In this document: in pieces, positions 4,479 to 5,191 of the stretch | Layout: the number at the start of each line of letters is the position of its first letter | Numbering within the stretch: position 1 is the first letter of the stretch | Assembly: GCA_017446125.1 (NCBI GenBank) | Contig: JAFSRL010000153.1 | Location: 1-5,191, forward strand | Reading direction: 5' to 3' | Origin: Lachnospiraceae bacterium | GTDB lineage: Bacteria > Bacillota > Clostridia > Lachnospirales > Lachnospiraceae | Length of the DNA stretch: 5,191 bases | Translations under genes and position numbers: made by a program | The notes under the pieces: model-generated | The model's input: only the letters and a program-made list of their open reading frames with translations | Told to the model about the DNA's origin: nothing | Database searches by the model: none

Positions 4479-5191
4479 TCGGACCTCCCGAGTCGGTCCT
4501 CAAAGATAAGGGCATCAAGCGGCAGCGCCTTTTTGATAAAGCCTGTCTTTTCCATCGCGCGGCTCATGGCAGCGATGCCGTTTAAGTCTGTATTGTAGAT
4601 CGTGCCGTTGTAGGTCATCTGTTTTTTTAACCCGGACGCATCAATTCCGTAGATGGCGGCCAGCTCCCCGTAGACATCGTCGTGCCCTTCGTTGATCTCG
4701 TCAACCGCCGACTGCAGGCACTTCATAAATGTCTGATAGACCTCCGGATGCGCAGCGACATAATCCGTCATGGCAACGCCACTGATAAAGGTAAACGGAG
4801 TACCCAGGATCTCATTGCCCTCGGCGATCACATGCATTCCCTGCGCAATCTCCTCCTCAATGTAGGGTGAGGTCGCGACATGGATGACCACCTCCGTATC
4901 GGAGAGCAGAGCATTCATTGCATCGGGATGCGACATGGAGATGAGCTGTGTATCAAGGGCGTGAAGATCCCCCAACTGTTCTTTCGCCAGCAATGAGAGC
5001 AGGATGTGCTGTGTGCAGCCGGGTGAAAGTATGGCGATCCGCTCGGAAGGCTTTACGTCCTTAAGAGAAGAAAGATCCGCGCGGTTACTCACAAGGGCAA
5101 CACGGTTTGTGCTTAAACCCGTCATATATTTCCAGGGCATCCCGTTGTCGATCCCGATGAGCACCGGAGAGATCCCCATAAACCCGAAGGT
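4475..5191 (-). CDS. ABC transporter substrate-binding protein, SsuA/NMT1-like (5' end beyond the window)
   Basis: Extracytoplasmic solute receptor partner of the permease; in Gram-positives this is normally a lipoprotein. The frame is open to the right edge (residues TFGF precede the first internal Met at 5177-5179), so that Met is not the start and the lipoprotein signal plus roughly 80-100 residues are missing. The visible 238 residues include FGFMGISPVLIGIDNG, a lobe-crossing segment with SPGCTQHILLSLL, and HPDAMNALLSDTEVVIHVATSPY, typical of the periplasmic-binding-protein type II family that serves nitrate, sulfonate, taurine or thiamine-precursor importers. The C-terminus is complete, ending in TGA that overlaps the permease ATG. 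The ligand cannot be read from the sequence. Promoter and any regulator lie outside the window. Confidence 0.88.
   Translation of the reverse strand, partial: TFGFMGISPVLIGIDNGMPWKYMTGLSTNRVALVSNRADLSSLKDVKPSERIAILSPGCTQHILLSLLAKEQLGDLHALDTQLISMSHPDAMNALLSDTEVVIHVATSPYIEEEIAQGMHVIAEGNEILGTPFTFISGVAMTDYVAAHPEVYQTFMKCLQSAVDEINEGHDDVYGELAAIYGIDASGLKKQMTYNGTIYNTDLNGIAAMSRAMEKTGFIKKALPLDALIFEDRLGRSE

Noticed and set aside
4063..4509. A 148-codon + strand frame opposite the permease.
   Set aside because: It is antisense to a complete ABC permease with clear family motifs, and its product shows no domain or plausible start signal.

Overview
The window looks like chromosomal DNA of a low-to-moderate GC Gram-positive bacterium, most likely a Clostridia/Lachnospiraceae-type Firmicute. 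This is inferred from strong AGGAGG-type ribosome sites, TTGACA/TATACT-type promoters, the zinc-ribbon plus small-membrane-domain protein, and the style of the enolase and SurE sequences. No taxonomic marker was searched. There is no rRNA, tRNA, CRISPR array or complete mobile element, and no stretch over 300 bases without a gene.

Layout, left to right. Bases 10-82 hold a perfect 24-bp inverted repeat in which each arm is itself a small hairpin (REP/BIME-like). It abuts a promoter at 85-114. Two + strand genes follow, 16 nt apart and probably co-transcribed: a zinc-ribbon membrane protein with an 11-residue Ala-rich repeat and a Tyr-Gln3 repeat (163-822), and SurE 5'/3'-nucleotidase (839-1555). 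The 148-nt gap at 1556-1703 is dense with signals: a consensus-like promoter for enolase, a TTGTATACAA palindrome inside its spacer, and a hairpin plus T7 that straddles the expected start site. Enolase (1704-2993) is complete with all catalytic residues. A GT2 glycosyltransferase starts with TTG only 3 nt after the enolase stop (2997-3863). Its recognisable domain ends near residue 238, and the last 46 codons are antisense to the next gene, so it appears to have lost its usual C-terminal membrane helices.

The right third is on the - strand and is an ABC importer operon of the SsuA/SsuC (nitrate/sulfonate/taurine) type. The substrate-binding protein (partial, 4475-5191, running off the right edge) overlaps the permease (3723-4478) by an ATGA junction. 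The ATPase is not in the window. The convergent 141-bp overlap between glycosyltransferase and permease marks a probable old rearrangement breakpoint near 3711-3723.

How the genes relate: SurE (nucleotide dephosphorylation) and enolase (glycolysis) are housekeeping functions, the zinc-ribbon protein is of unknown role, and the ABC operon imports an unidentified small organic solute. I see no convincing new multi-gene system. The points most worth a second look are the truncated glycosyltransferase at the junction, the REP pair, the repeated TTGTATACAA element, and the terminator-like hairpin that only read-through transcripts would contain.
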